Below, piece by piece: positions 17,488 through 26,240 of a DNA stretch of 64,000 nucleotides (the stretch's first letter is position 1; every line of letters begins with the position of its first letter). Under the pieces are notes generated by a model. That model did no database searches. It was not told the DNA's origin and saw only the letters and a list, made by a program, of their open reading frames with translations. Both the position numbers and the translations under genes were made by a program. The DNA comes from Occultella gossypii (lineage in GTDB: Bacteria; Actinomycetota; Actinomycetes; Actinomycetales; Beutenbergiaceae), in NCBI RefSeq assembly GCF_019947135.1, contig NZ_JAGSHT010000010.1:310001-374000 (forward strand), given 5' to 3'.

Positions 17488-18368
17488 GACAGCCCCTCCG
17501 CCGACTGGCGGCCACCGACCAGGGCCACGAACCGGTCCTCGAGGCTCTGCCCCGCCCGGACCTCATCCACGGTCCCGGCGGCCAGGATGCGCCCGGCCGC
17601 GATGATGGCGACGTGGTCGCACATGCGCTGCACCAGGTCCATCACGTGCGAGGACACCACGACCGTGCCGCCACTGCGCACGTACTCGCCGAGGATGTCC
17701 CGGATGTTCGCTGCCGAAACCGGGTCGACGGCCTCGAACGGTTCGTCGAGCACGAGGATCCGGGGCGCGTGGATGAGCGCGGACGCCAGCGCGACCTTCT
17801 TGGTCATGCCGGCCGAGTAGTCGACCACGAACGTCTTCGCGTCCGCCGCGAGGTCGAGGGCGCGCAGCAGGTCCGCGGTGCGCTCGGCCACCACGGCCCG
17901 GTCCATCCCCCGGAGCAGGCCGGCGTAGGTGATCAGCTGCTCGCCGGTGAGCCGGTCGAACAGGCGCACACCGTCGGGTAGGACGCCGAGCGACCTCTTG
18001 CCCGCGACCGGGTCGGACCAGAAGTCGCCGCCGTGCACGCTGACCGTGCCGAAGTCGGGGCGCAGCAGGCCGGTGGCCATCGAGAGCATGGTCGTCTTGC
18101 CGGCACCGTTGGGGCCGACGATCCCGTAGAACGAGCCACTCGGGACGTCGAGGTCGACGCCGGCGACGGCGGCCTTGTCACCGAATCGCTTCCAGAGGCC
18201 GCGGATCGAGAACGCGGCGCTCGGGTCGGGTGGTTGCTGGGGCGCGGCGGCCTGCGGGACCGTTCCCGGGTGCGGATACGGCGCGGCCGGCGGGGTTGCC
18301 GCGCCGGGCTGCGGCGGCGCGAAGGGGTTCGGTCGGGCCGGCCCTTCGGGCGGCAGGTGGGCTGACAT
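17469..18368 (-). CDS. ABC transporter ATP-binding protein
   Basis: The 299-residue protein has a proline-rich, probably disordered N-terminus (about 50 residues) followed by an ABC domain: Walker A GPNGAGKT, a signature-like VDYSAGMTKKVALASAL in place of the usual LSGGQ, Walker B ILVLDEPFEAVDPVS and the H-loop SSHVM. It pairs with the permease encoded immediately downstream with a 19-base overlap. The start at 18368 is the first ATG before the proline-rich part; the very long open frame further upstream is antisense to rmuC and not coding. Confidence 0.92.
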   Translation of the reverse strand: MSAHLPPEGPARPNPFAPPQPGAATPPAAPYPHPGTVPQAAAPQQPPDPSAAFSIRGLWKRFGDKAAVAGVDLDVPSGSFYGIVGPNGAGKTTMLSMATGLLRPDFGTVSVHGGDFWSDPVAGKRSLGVLPDGVRLFDRLTGEQLITYAGLLRGMDRAVVAERTADLLRALDLAADAKTFVVDYSAGMTKKVALASALIHAPRILVLDEPFEAVDPVSAANIRDILGEYVRSGGTVVVSSHVMDLVQRMCDHVAIIAAGRILAAGTVDEVRAGQSLEDRFVALVGGRQSAEGLSWLRSS

Positions 18369-18470
18369 GGCGTCCACGGTATGGGGTCCGGGCCCGACGG
18401 CGCACCGCGTGTTCGCTGGCGAGCGCGTCAGTTCCGCGCTTTGTCGGTGACCGATGCGAGAGTGGTGCGC

Positions 18471-20177
18471 ATGGACGTCATCGGGGTTCTTCTGGTCATC
18501 GCGGCACTGCTCGTGGGAGCGGTGGCGGGATGGTTCGCTGGCCGGGCCGGCGGCGCGGGTCTGCGCGAGCGGCTCGCCTCGGAGCGCCGGTCCGCGGATG
18601 CGCACGCGGCCACCCTGGAACGCACCCACGCCGAGCGGGTCGAGGCACTCGAGCGCGCCGGTGCCGAGCAGGTCGCCACGCTGGAGCGTGCCCATGCCGC
18701 CCGCCTGGAGGACGAGCGGACCGGGTTCGCCGAGCGGCTCGCTGCCCAGCAGGAGCACTTCGCCCAGCGGCTGGAGCAGGAGTCCGTGGCCGCGCGGGAA
18801 CGGTTGGATGCCGAGCGGGCCGACGCCCAGTCCCGACTCGAGGCGGAGCGCGCGGCCGCCCGGGAACGGCTCGAGGCCGAGCAGGCGGTCACGAAGGAGC
18901 GGCTCGACGAGATGCGCGCGGACACCAAGCGGCTCTCGGACGATTTCGAGGCGCTGTCCCGCAAGGCACTGGACGCGAACACCCAGGTGTTCCTGGCCCA
19001 GGCCGAGGAGCGGTTCAAGCGCGCCCAGCAGGCCGGGGACGCCGAGCTGGCCAAGCGCGAGGAGGCGGTCAAGGCCCTCGTCGAGCCCCTCAGCCGAACC
19101 CTCGGCGAGGTCAAGGCGGAGATGACCAGCGCGGAGAAGGCCCGGCTGGAGGCACACACCGTGCTGTCCGAGCAGGTCCACCAGATGCGCACGTCCTCGG
19201 ACTCGTTGCGCAGCGAGACCAGCCAGCTCGTGACGGCGCTGCGGGCGCCGCAGGTGCGGGGCCGCTGGGGTGAGCTCCAGCTGCGCCGGGTGGTCGAAGC
19301 CGCCGGGATGGTCGAGCACGTGGACTTCGAGGAGCAGGAGACCGTCACGACCGATGACGGCGCGCTCCGCCCGGACCTCGTGGTGAAGCTGCCCGGCGGC
19401 AAGCAGGTGATCGTGGACGCGAAGGTGGCCTTCAGCGGCTACCTCGAGGCGATGGAGGCCAAGGACGACACTGTCCGGGCCAAGCGCCTGCAGGCGCACG
19501 CCCGGCACGTGCGCGCCCACATCGAGAGCCTCGGCGCGAAGGCGTACTGGGAGCACTTCGAGCACACACCGGAGTTCGTGGTCATGTTCCTGCCCGCCGA
19601 GACGTTCCTCAACGCGGCCCTGGAGCAGGACGCCACGATCCAGGAGTACGCGTTCGAGCGGAACGTGGTGCTGGCCACCCCGGCCACCCTGGTCGCGCTG
19701 CTGCGCACCGTGGCCTACACGTGGCGCCAGGAGCTGCTCGCCGCCGAGGCCCAGCAGGTGTTCACCGTGGGCCGGGAGCTCCACAAGCGGCTCGGCACCA
19801 TGGGCAAGCACCTGGAGAGCGTGTCCAAGAAACTGAACTCCACCGTGGACGCGTTCAACAAGCTCAACGCCTCGCTGGACTCCCAGGTGGTCACCCAGGC
19901 GCGGCGGTTCAGCGCCCTGCAGGGTCTCGAGCCGGCCCTGGACGTGCCGCCGCCGCTGGAGATCCTCGCGGTGCCGGCGCAGAAGGCCGACGCCTACGAC
20001 GCCCCCGAGCTGACCAGCGGGCCGAGGCGGCGTGCCGGGTCCACCGACGCTCGCGCGCGAGCCGAACGCGACCTCGTGCTCGCCGCCGACAGCGACGGCC
20101 TGCTCGACCTGTTCGAGTCCGGTTCCACGGACGAGGCGGACGAGTTCGGCCGCGGCCGGCGAGCCACGGGGTCATAA
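18471..20177 (+). CDS. rmuC: RmuC-family DNA recombination protein
   Basis: The 568-residue protein has an N-terminal membrane anchor (VIGVLLVIAALLVGAVAGWF), a long charged coiled coil (about residues 40-240; repeats of ERLEAERAAARERLEAE type) and the conserved RmuC core: RGRWGELQLRRVVEAAGM, DLVVKLPGGKQVIVDAKV and EFVVMFLPAETFLNAAL. RmuC proteins limit DNA inversion between short repeats and are thought to be nuclease-like, related to restriction endonuclease folds. The start at ATG 18471 puts the anchor at the N-terminus. The gene is monocistronic, with a terminator-like hairpin following it. Confidence 0.95.
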   Translation: MDVIGVLLVIAALLVGAVAGWFAGRAGGAGLRERLASERRSADAHAATLERTHAERVEALERAGAEQVATLERAHAARLEDERTGFAERLAAQQEHFAQRLEQESVAARERLDAERADAQSRLEAERAAARERLEAEQAVTKERLDEMRADTKRLSDDFEALSRKALDANTQVFLAQAEERFKRAQQAGDAELAKREEAVKALVEPLSRTLGEVKAEMTSAEKARLEAHTVLSEQVHQMRTSSDSLRSETSQLVTALRAPQVRGRWGELQLRRVVEAAGMVEHVDFEEQETVTTDDGALRPDLVVKLPGGKQVIVDAKVAFSGYLEAMEAKDDTVRAKRLQAHARHVRAHIESLGAKAYWEHFEHTPEFVVMFLPAETFLNAALEQDATIQEYAFERNVVLATPATLVALLRTVAYTWRQELLAAEAQQVFTVGRELHKRLGTMGKHLESVSKKLNSTVDAFNKLNASLDSQVVTQARRFSALQGLEPALDVPPPLEILAVPAQKADAYDAPELTSGPRRRAGSTDARARAERDLVLAADSDGLLDLFESGSTDEADEFGRGRRATGS

Positions 20178-20203
20178 CCCGCCGACGTCGATCCGGAGCG
20201 CCC

Positions 20204-20233
20204 ACGGCCGCCTGCCTCTCGGCCGGCGGCCGT
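20204..20233 (+). terminator. Hairpin after rmuC
   Basis: ACGGCCGCC pairs perfectly with GGCGGCCGT across a 12-base loop, 26 bases after the rmuC stop. There is no T-run, as is usual in GC-rich actinobacteria, so this is a probable rather than certain terminator. Confidence 0.6.
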
Positions 20234-20263
20234 TGCCGCGTGCTCGTTTCCGTGGCCGGTGCC

Positions 20264-20277
20264 CGCACATATGAGCG
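20264..20277. promoter_or_regulatory. CATATG-centred near-palindrome upstream of the Ugp-like operon
   Basis: CGCACATATGAGCG is a palindrome apart from one unmatched pair, 100 bases before the permease start. It is AT-richer than its surroundings and could be the binding site of the SorC/DeoR-type regulator encoded at 25275. It does not match the inverted repeat in front of that regulator gene, so the assignment is uncertain. Confidence 0.3.
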
Positions 20278-20377
20278 CGGTCGCTGGCGCCTTCCTGCCC
20301 GCAACTAGCGTTCCTTGCGGTTTGCCTCTCCCGCCTCGGTTCGAGGGCGATGGTGCTATGTGGAAGGAAGGCTCCGG

Positions 20378-21310
20378 ATGACAGGACTCGCGACGTCCAC
20401 GGCACACTCGACACCTCGGATGTCGGCCACCTACCGGAAACGACACAGACGGGGCGTCGCCCTGTTCGCGCTGTTCGCCTTCCCGAACCTGGCGCTCATC
20501 GGCGTCTTCGCGTATTGGCCGGTGCTGGAGAACCTCTATCTCAGCCTCACCCGCTGGGACTTCATCGGTCCGGCGCCGCTCTTCGTCGGCCTGGAGAACT
20601 ACGCCCAGTTGTTCACCTCCGCCACGTTCGTGGACGTCCTGAGGATCACCCTGATCTGGGTGGTGGTCGTCGTGGGCGTCAGCCTTGTCCTCGGCATCGC
20701 CCTCGCGTCGCTGTTCTCGATGAAGCTTCCGGGCACGACGCTGGTCACCGGCATCGTGTTCGCGCCGCACGTGATCGCCGGTGCCGCGATCGCTGCCGTC
20801 TGGCTGTTCATCTTCGACCCGAACTACGGTCTGGCCCGAGTGCTCTTCAACGCCGTCGGCCTGAGCTCACCCTCCTGGATCACCGATGCCAAGTGGGCGT
20901 TGCCCGCATTGCTCATCGTCTCGATCTGGAAGGGGGTCGGGTTCGTCTCGATCGTCTACCTGGCCGGAATGCAGGGTATGCCTTCGGACGTGCTCGAGGC
21001 CGCCCGGCTGGACGGCGCCAACCGGTGGCAGTTGTTCCGCCGCATCATCCTGCCGCTGTTGTCCCCGACGACGTTCTTCCTGGTCATCACGCAGACCATC
21101 GGCGCGTTCCAGGCCTTCGACGTCATCGCCGTGATGACCGGCGGAGGACCGGCCTCGGCAACCACCACGTTGAGCTGGTTCATCTACGACCAGGCCTTCA
21201 ACCGGTCGAACGTGGGCTACTCGGCGGCTGCCGGCACCGTGATGTTCGTGCTCCTGATGGCCATCACCATCCTGCAGTTCCGGTTCGTCGAGAGGAAGGT
21301 GCACTACTGA
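20378..21310 (+). CDS. ABC importer permease, UgpA-like
   Basis: The 310-residue protein has six membrane helices and the EAA motif of importer permeases (EAARLDGANRWQLFRRIILP), which contacts the ATPase. Sequence flow resembles the sugar/glycerol-3-phosphate permease UgpA/MalF type. The ATG at 20378 follows GGAAGGAAGG with a good spacing; the open frame upstream is ignored. It is the first gene of an operon with a second permease, a binding protein and a GDPD. No ATPase gene is in this cluster. Confidence 0.93.
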   Translation: MTGLATSTAHSTPRMSATYRKRHRRGVALFALFAFPNLALIGVFAYWPVLENLYLSLTRWDFIGPAPLFVGLENYAQLFTSATFVDVLRITLIWVVVVVGVSLVLGIALASLFSMKLPGTTLVTGIVFAPHVIAGAAIAAVWLFIFDPNYGLARVLFNAVGLSSPSWITDAKWALPALLIVSIWKGVGFVSIVYLAGMQGMPSDVLEAARLDGANRWQLFRRIILPLLSPTTFFLVITQTIGAFQAFDVIAVMTGGGPASATTTLSWFIYDQAFNRSNVGYSAAAGTVMFVLLMAITILQFRFVERKVHY

Positions 21311-22236
21311 TGTCGGCGCCGACCACCACGACCAGCCCTCCGCGCCGTGCCGACGTCGCGGCGCCGTCCGGGGGCGTCGTGAAGCGAAGAGGGCGCGGGC
21401 GCCGCCTGGGGAAACTGAGCCGCACCTGGTGGGGCCTACTCCTGCTCGTCGCGGCAGCGCTGGCGTTCATCATCCCGCTGTACATGCTGGTGACGACGGC
21501 GTTCAAGACGAACGCGGAGATCTACGCATGGCCGATGAGGTTCTTCCCGTCCGAGTTCACCTGGAGCAACCTCCGCACCGCGTGGGAGGTCGCGCCGTTC
21601 GACGCGTTCATCAAGAACTCGGTGCTGGTGACGTTGATCGGCTCGGTCGCCAAGGTGATCCTGGCGGTCTTCACCGCCTACGCCTTCGCCTTCCTGCCCT
21701 TTCCTGGGAAGAAGGGCCTGTTCCTGGTGATGCTCGGCGCCCTGATGGTGCCCGGCCACGTGACCCTGCTGGTGAACTACATCACGATCGGGAACCTTGG
21801 CCTGATCAACACGTATGCGGGCCTGATCCTGCCCGGCGTCGCGTCGGCGTTCGGTACCTTCCTGCTCCGGCAACACTTCATGTCCCTGCCGGGCGAGGTG
21901 TTCGAGGCCGCCGAGCTCGACGGCGCCGGGCACTTTCGCACCCTCCGCTCGCTGGTGGTGCCCATGTCGGTGCCCGCCATCGCGACCGTCGCACTCGTCG
22001 CCGTCATCGACGAGTGGAACAGCTTCGTCTGGCCGCTGATCATCACGAACTCCGTGAACATGCGCACGCTGCCGATCGGCCTGATGTACCTCAAGGCCAA
22101 CGACGGCGTCACCGCCTGGGGTGTGCTCATGTCCGGGACGCTGATCGTCGTCCTGCCCATGCTGCTCGTCTTCCTGTTCGCGCAGCGCTACATCGTCACC
22201 GGGCTCACCGGGGCGGCAGCCGGTGGAGGCCGCTGA
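21310..22236 (+). CDS. ABC importer permease, UgpE-like
   Basis: The 308-residue protein has a basic N-terminus (KRRGRGRRLGKLS) and six membrane helices with the EAA motif EAAELDGAGHFRTLRSLVVP. It is the UgpE/MalG-type partner of the preceding permease. Its ATG shares one base with the preceding stop (TGATG), which implies translational coupling. The pair forms the channel of an importer whose binding protein follows. Confidence 0.93.
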   Translation: MSAPTTTTSPPRRADVAAPSGGVVKRRGRGRRLGKLSRTWWGLLLLVAAALAFIIPLYMLVTTAFKTNAEIYAWPMRFFPSEFTWSNLRTAWEVAPFDAFIKNSVLVTLIGSVAKVILAVFTAYAFAFLPFPGKKGLFLVMLGALMVPGHVTLLVNYITIGNLGLINTYAGLILPGVASAFGTFLLRQHFMSLPGEVFEAAELDGAGHFRTLRSLVVPMSVPAIATVALVAVIDEWNSFVWPLIITNSVNMRTLPIGLMYLKANDGVTAWGVLMSGTLIVVLPMLLVFLFAQRYIVTGLTGAAAGGGR

Positions 22237-22286
22237 CGCACACGCGGCACGCCCTGAACGTCCGACCCCACCATTTAGGAGACCCC

Positions 22287-23669
22287 ATGCACCCCCGACC
22301 ACACCGCCGTGACCGCGCCCGATCAGGGCTCACCCGCCGCCAACTGCTCGGCGCCGGCCTCGTGGCAGCATCCACACCCGCCCTCGCGGCCTGCTTCAAC
22401 GGCGGCACCGGTGCCGCCGAGGACACCGTCTACGGCCAGCCCAGCGGTGACATCCCGGACGAGTTCAGTGACCGCCAGCGCGTCGTGCTGTGGAGCAACT
22501 GGACCTCGCACAACGCAGAGGTGCTGCAGCGCAACATCGACGCCTTCCATGAGGCCCAGGCGGACATCTTCTGCGAGATCCAGATCTTCGAGGGTTACGA
22601 CAACGTCGAGTCGAAGCTCGCCGCGAGCCTGCAGGCAAAGCAGGTCCCGGACATCTCGGTACTCAGCGACGTCGTGTGGAACAGGTTCTATCTCAACCAA
22701 GCCCTGGAACCACTGACCGGATACTTCGACGAGAACTTCGGTACCGACGCGTTCCACGAGAAGTTCATCACCGAGGGCACGGTGAAGAACGACGTCTGGT
22801 GGGTTCCGTTCGGCCGCTCGACGCCGCTGTTCTACTTCAACCGCGACATCTTCGCCGACGTGGGCCTGCCGGACCGCGCGCCGGAGACCTACGAGGAGTA
22901 CCGCGACTGGGGCATGGAGCTCAAGGGCTACCGCAGGAACAGCACCGACGTGGCGATGCGGGCCTACACCGGCACCGACGACTGGTACTTCCAGGGCTCG
23001 TCCTGGGCGTTCGGCGGTGGCTACTCCAACGGCCTTGACATGCTCTTCACCAGCGAGGAGACGATCGCCGCGCTGGAGTTCGACCGGGCCTTCATCCACG
23101 ACGAGGGCCTGGGTTACCTGGCCGCCGACCCCACCGGGGATTTCATCTCCGGTGCCGCGGCCTCGATGCTGCAGTCCACCGGTGCACTGACCGGCATCGA
23201 CGAAGCCGCCGAGTTCGAGTACGGCTGCGGCTTCCTGCCGCAGCAGGCGACCACCGGCGTGCCCACTGGCGGCGGTGGGCTGTCGATCCTGCGGTACGCG
23301 TCGGACGAACGAAAGCAGGCCGCCTGGGAGGTGCTGAAGTTCCTCTGCACCGGTGCGGCGTCGGTCGACTGGACCCTCGGCACCGGCTACCTGCCGACCA
23401 CGAAGGCGGCGCTGGAGTCCGACCAGGTACGCCAGAAGGCGGCGGAGAACCCGAACTACCAGGTGGCGATCGACCAGCTGGACATCGCTCAGGGGCCCGA
23501 CGTGGTCCGACGCTACGTGCCCGAGTGCGTGCCGGAGGCCAACGGCGTCATTCAGGCCGTCTACTCCGGCGGCAACGACCCGGAGTCCGCGCTGACGACC
23601 ATGCAGAGCAATCTGGAGTCGGCCATCGACAGAATCCGTAGCCAGTACGAAGAACGAGTGGAAGGTTGA
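22287..23669 (+). CDS. Extracellular solute-binding protein, UgpB-like
   Basis: The 460-residue lipoprotein has a twin-arginine-like start (TRRQLLGAGL) followed by a lipobox ALAAC with the acylated cysteine at about residue 36. The mature part is a periplasmic-binding-protein fold. Segments GRSTPLFYFNRDIFADVGLP and TGYLPTTKAALES match the E. coli UgpB pattern around its ligand site, so glycerophosphodiesters or glycerol-3-phosphate are good candidate ligands. The start at 22287 follows AGGAGA. The adjacent GDPD fits this reading. Sugars cannot be excluded. Confidence 0.88.
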   Translation: MHPRPHRRDRARSGLTRRQLLGAGLVAASTPALAACFNGGTGAAEDTVYGQPSGDIPDEFSDRQRVVLWSNWTSHNAEVLQRNIDAFHEAQADIFCEIQIFEGYDNVESKLAASLQAKQVPDISVLSDVVWNRFYLNQALEPLTGYFDENFGTDAFHEKFITEGTVKNDVWWVPFGRSTPLFYFNRDIFADVGLPDRAPETYEEYRDWGMELKGYRRNSTDVAMRAYTGTDDWYFQGSSWAFGGGYSNGLDMLFTSEETIAALEFDRAFIHDEGLGYLAADPTGDFISGAAASMLQSTGALTGIDEAAEFEYGCGFLPQQATTGVPTGGGGLSILRYASDERKQAAWEVLKFLCTGAASVDWTLGTGYLPTTKAALESDQVRQKAAENPNYQVAIDQLDIAQGPDVVRRYVPECVPEANGVIQAVYSGGNDPESALTTMQSNLESAIDRIRSQYEERVEG

Positions 23670-23670
23670 G

Positions 23671-24414
23671 ATGACCCTGCTGATCGTCGGCCATCGCGGT
23701 GCGATGGCCCACAAGCCCGAGAACAGCCTCGAGTCCTATGCCCTGGCCGAGGAGGTGGGTGTCGACGAGATCGAGCTTGACGTGCGGCTGAGCAAGGACC
23801 AGCAACTCTTCCTGCTGCACGATGCGACCCTCGACCGCACCGCCGGCGACGACTCCGCGCGCGGGCGTGGCCCCGCCGCCGAGATGACCCTGGCCGAGTT
23901 GCAGGGGGTCGTCCTCGACTCCGGACGCGGGGTGGTCAGCCTCGCCGAGATGTACGACGCCACCTCCACCTTCATCCAGCTCGAGGTCAAGGACCCGGCG
24001 ACGGTGCCGTTCCTGGCAGAGTTCTTCGCCGCACGACCCGATGACGCCGCACGCACGATCGTCACCGGCTTCGACCCGGACGCGATCCGGCAGGCGGCCG
24101 AACGGATGCCACAGATCGGCCGGTGCATCATCGTCAAGACGCTGGCCGACGCCGAGCGCTTCGTCGGCGGCCTCGTCGGCCTGCTCGAACACACCGGCTC
24201 GACCAGGTTCGCGTGCGGGTTCCCCGGTCTGACCAAGGAGACGGTCGAGGCGATCCAGGCCCGGGGTCTCGATGTGCACGTGTGGATGCTGCGCACCCTC
24301 GAGGACATGCGCGCCGCCGTCGCCCTCGGTGCCGACGGCACCACGTCGGACGACCCGGCGCAGGCGCAGCAGTGGTACCGGCAGGTGCTCGACGAGCGGA
24401 AGGCCAAGGTCTGA
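23671..24414 (+). CDS. Glycerophosphodiester phosphodiesterase
   Basis: The 247-residue protein has the GDPD catalytic pattern: GHRG near residue 7-10, EIELDVRLSKD (metal-binding Glu and Asp) and LLHDATLDRT (catalytic His). These enzymes cut glycerophosphodiesters into glycerol-3-phosphate and an alcohol. There is no signal peptide, so it acts in the cytoplasm on imported substrate, as UgpQ does. It lies two bases after the binding-protein gene; GGAAGG precedes its ATG. Its stop directly abuts the stop of the convergent phosphatase gene. Confidence 0.95.
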   Translation: MTLLIVGHRGAMAHKPENSLESYALAEEVGVDEIELDVRLSKDQQLFLLHDATLDRTAGDDSARGRGPAAEMTLAELQGVVLDSGRGVVSLAEMYDATSTFIQLEVKDPATVPFLAEFFAARPDDAARTIVTGFDPDAIRQAAERMPQIGRCIIVKTLADAERFVGGLVGLLEHTGSTRFACGFPGLTKETVEAIQARGLDVHVWMLRTLEDMRAAVALGADGTTSDDPAQAQQWYRQVLDERKAKV

Positions 24415-25134
24415 TCAGCGGAGCGTGACCTGCAGGCCGAACCCGGGGTCCGTCGCCCGGGTCCGAAGCACCTCGAAGGAGTCGATCACCAGATGAGCAT
24501 GAGGCGCCAGTTCCGCCGCGGTACAGGTACCCGGGACCCCGAGGGCAAGACAGCCGGCGCCGCGGGCGGACTGCAGGCCCGCAACCGTGTCCTCCACGGC
24601 GACCACGACACCCGCGCAGCCACGGGCCCGGAGGGCGGCCAGGCCCCTGCGGAACGGCTCGGGATCGGGCTTGCCTGCCGTCACGTCGTCACCGGTGACG
24701 AAGAACACCGGCCGCGGCAGGCGTGCTGCTCCGTAGCGCGCGCGGGCAACCTCACGCGGCGCGGACGTGACCACACCCCAGTGCCCCTCGGGCAGCGACT
24801 CGATGAAGTGCCGTACCCCCGGCAGGGCCTCCAACTCCTGGCCGGGCCGGGACTCGATCTCGACCAGGCGCGCCGCCGCCCGCTCCCGGTGGTCCGGGTG
24901 GATCCCCGCAGCGACGACGACGGCCTGGGCGGTCATGCCGTGCAGGGATGCCGGCAACCGCGGCACACCGAACTCGTCGGCCACCATCCGCCAGGAGGCC
25001 TCCACCGCCGGGACCGAGTCCACCAGCGTGCCGTCCATGTCGAACAACGCCCCGGCCGCAGCGATCTCCCGACCCGCGAGCAGCTCCGTAGCCAGCGCGT
25101 CAAGTTCTTCCTCGGTCACGACCGGCCCGCTCAC
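24415..25134 (-). CDS. HAD-family phosphatase
   Basis: The 239-residue protein has HAD motif I FDMDGTLVDS (nucleophile D32, acid D34), motif II VTSAP, and motif III/IV GKPDPEPF and VVVAVEDTVAGLQSA. The layout is that of sugar-phosphate phosphatases of the beta-phosphoglucomutase/phosphoglycolate phosphatase group. The GTG at 25134 is used; the frame extends upstream without a ribosome site, and a second GTG five codons later is possible. It is convergent with the GDPD gene and divergent from the SorC-type regulator, and may dephosphorylate a product of the same pathway. Confidence 0.9.
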   Translation of the reverse strand: MSGPVVTEEELDALATELLAGREIAAAGALFDMDGTLVDSVPAVEASWRMVADEFGVPRLPASLHGMTAQAVVVAAGIHPDHRERAAARLVEIESRPGQELEALPGVRHFIESLPEGHWGVVTSAPREVARARYGAARLPRPVFFVTGDDVTAGKPDPEPFRRGLAALRARGCAGVVVAVEDTVAGLQSARGAGCLALGVPGTCTAAELAPHAHLVIDSFEVLRTRATDPGFGLQVTLR

Positions 25135-25243
25135 GCCCCCACCCGCCCGTGCCAGGAGGTTCGTAGCGAAGGTCGGTCCATGGAGCACTGCATGGCGTGG
25201 GATCTCCCTGTGTCGGATCGATGCGGATCGCCCGAGCCTAAAT

Positions 25244-25261
25244 GGCACGCTCAGCCGTGCC
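25244..25261. promoter_or_regulatory. Inverted repeat before the SorC-type regulator
   Basis: GGCACG and CGTGCC form a perfect six-base inverted repeat with a six-base spacer, ending 13 bases before the regulator start. It lies in the divergent region shared with the HAD phosphatase gene. Autoregulation would be typical for the family; the binding itself is inference. Confidence 0.4.
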
Positions 25262-25274
25262 CTACGGTGCTCTT

Positions 25275-26210
25275 ATGAGCAGGCAGCTGACCATCGACCA
25301 GCAGGTTCTGCACGTCCATGTCGCCATGCAGAACCTCGCGCACGGTCGATCCGTGAACGACATCGCCGCCGACATCGGCAAGTCGCGGTTCGCGACCGCA
25401 CGTATGGTCAAGCGCGCCCGCGCCCTCGGTCTGATCGAGGTGCGCCCTACGGTGTCCGCGCCGGTGGACGTCGGGTTGTCGGCGCAACTGACCCAACGCT
25501 ACGGTCTGCGCGCGGCGCTGGTCGTGGCCACGCATTCCTCCGACGTCGTCGAGTCCCGGGATGCGATCGCCCGGATCGCGGCTCGCTTCATCGTCGACAA
25601 CGTCGCGGAGGACGACATCCTCGGCTTCGCGCCTGGTCGGACCCTGGTGCTCGCCTCCCGCCTGATCGAGCGGCTCCCTTCCGCCGACGTCGTCCAGCTG
25701 ACCGGGGTCGGTGCGCCGCGGCTGGAGGACGGGATCGAGGTCATCTCCAACATCGGGCGCCTCACCGGCGGGGCGACCCACCCGCTTTACGCACCGGCCG
25801 TGCTGATGAAGGACCCGGAAGCCACGCTGTTGCTCAAGCACCCGTCGATCCAGCGGACACTGCGCCGGTTCGACCACATGCAGAAGGCGTTCCTGACCAT
25901 CGGCGGCTGGCCGGAGGCTTCGTGGATGGCACGCCAGTTGCTCGATCTGGGTGAGCGCGAGGAGTACGAGGAGAAAGGCGTCGTCGCCGAGATCGGGACG
26001 ATGCTGCTGGACGCCGACGGCAACACGGTGGACGGCCTGGAGGAGCGGATCGTCGGGATCTCCGAGGAGCAGCTCCGCAACGTCGAGATGCGAGTGGCGA
26101 TCGGTGGCGGTCCCGGCAAGGAGCACGCGGTGCTCGCGACCCTACGGGCAGGCGTGGTGAATCACATGATCACCGACATCCGCTGCGCCAAGGCCGCTCT
26201 CGCCGCCTGA
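25275..26210 (+). CDS. SorC/DeoR-family sugar-binding transcriptional regulator
   Basis: The 311-residue protein has an N-terminal helix-turn-helix (GRSVNDIAADIGKSRFATAR region, residues about 25-50) and a C-terminal SorC ligand domain of the isomerase-like fold, recognised by EEKGVVAEIGTMLLDADGN, RIVGIS and the ending VNHMITDIRCAKAAL. SorC regulators bind sugar phosphates. The ATG at 25275 is used; the ribosome site is weak. It lies next to the Ugp-like operon and HAD gene and is likely to control them. Confidence 0.92.
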   Translation: MSRQLTIDQQVLHVHVAMQNLAHGRSVNDIAADIGKSRFATARMVKRARALGLIEVRPTVSAPVDVGLSAQLTQRYGLRAALVVATHSSDVVESRDAIARIAARFIVDNVAEDDILGFAPGRTLVLASRLIERLPSADVVQLTGVGAPRLEDGIEVISNIGRLTGGATHPLYAPAVLMKDPEATLLLKHPSIQRTLRRFDHMQKAFLTIGGWPEASWMARQLLDLGEREEYEEKGVVAEIGTMLLDADGNTVDGLEERIVGISEEQLRNVEMRVAIGGGPGKEHAVLATLRAGVVNHMITDIRCAKAALAA

Positions 26211-26240
26211 GGCAGCCCGCCGTGGGCCGGTCGGCCCCGA

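Noticed and set aside
17469-19811. A single open frame of 780 residues on the minus strand
   Set aside because: Only its last 299 residues are a real ABC ATPase; the upstream part is antisense to rmuC and has no coding character.
26226-26239. Short GGGCCG/CGGCCC hairpin between the SorC-type gene and ispH
   Set aside because: Stem of six with a two-base loop is too weak and too frequent in such DNA to call a terminator.
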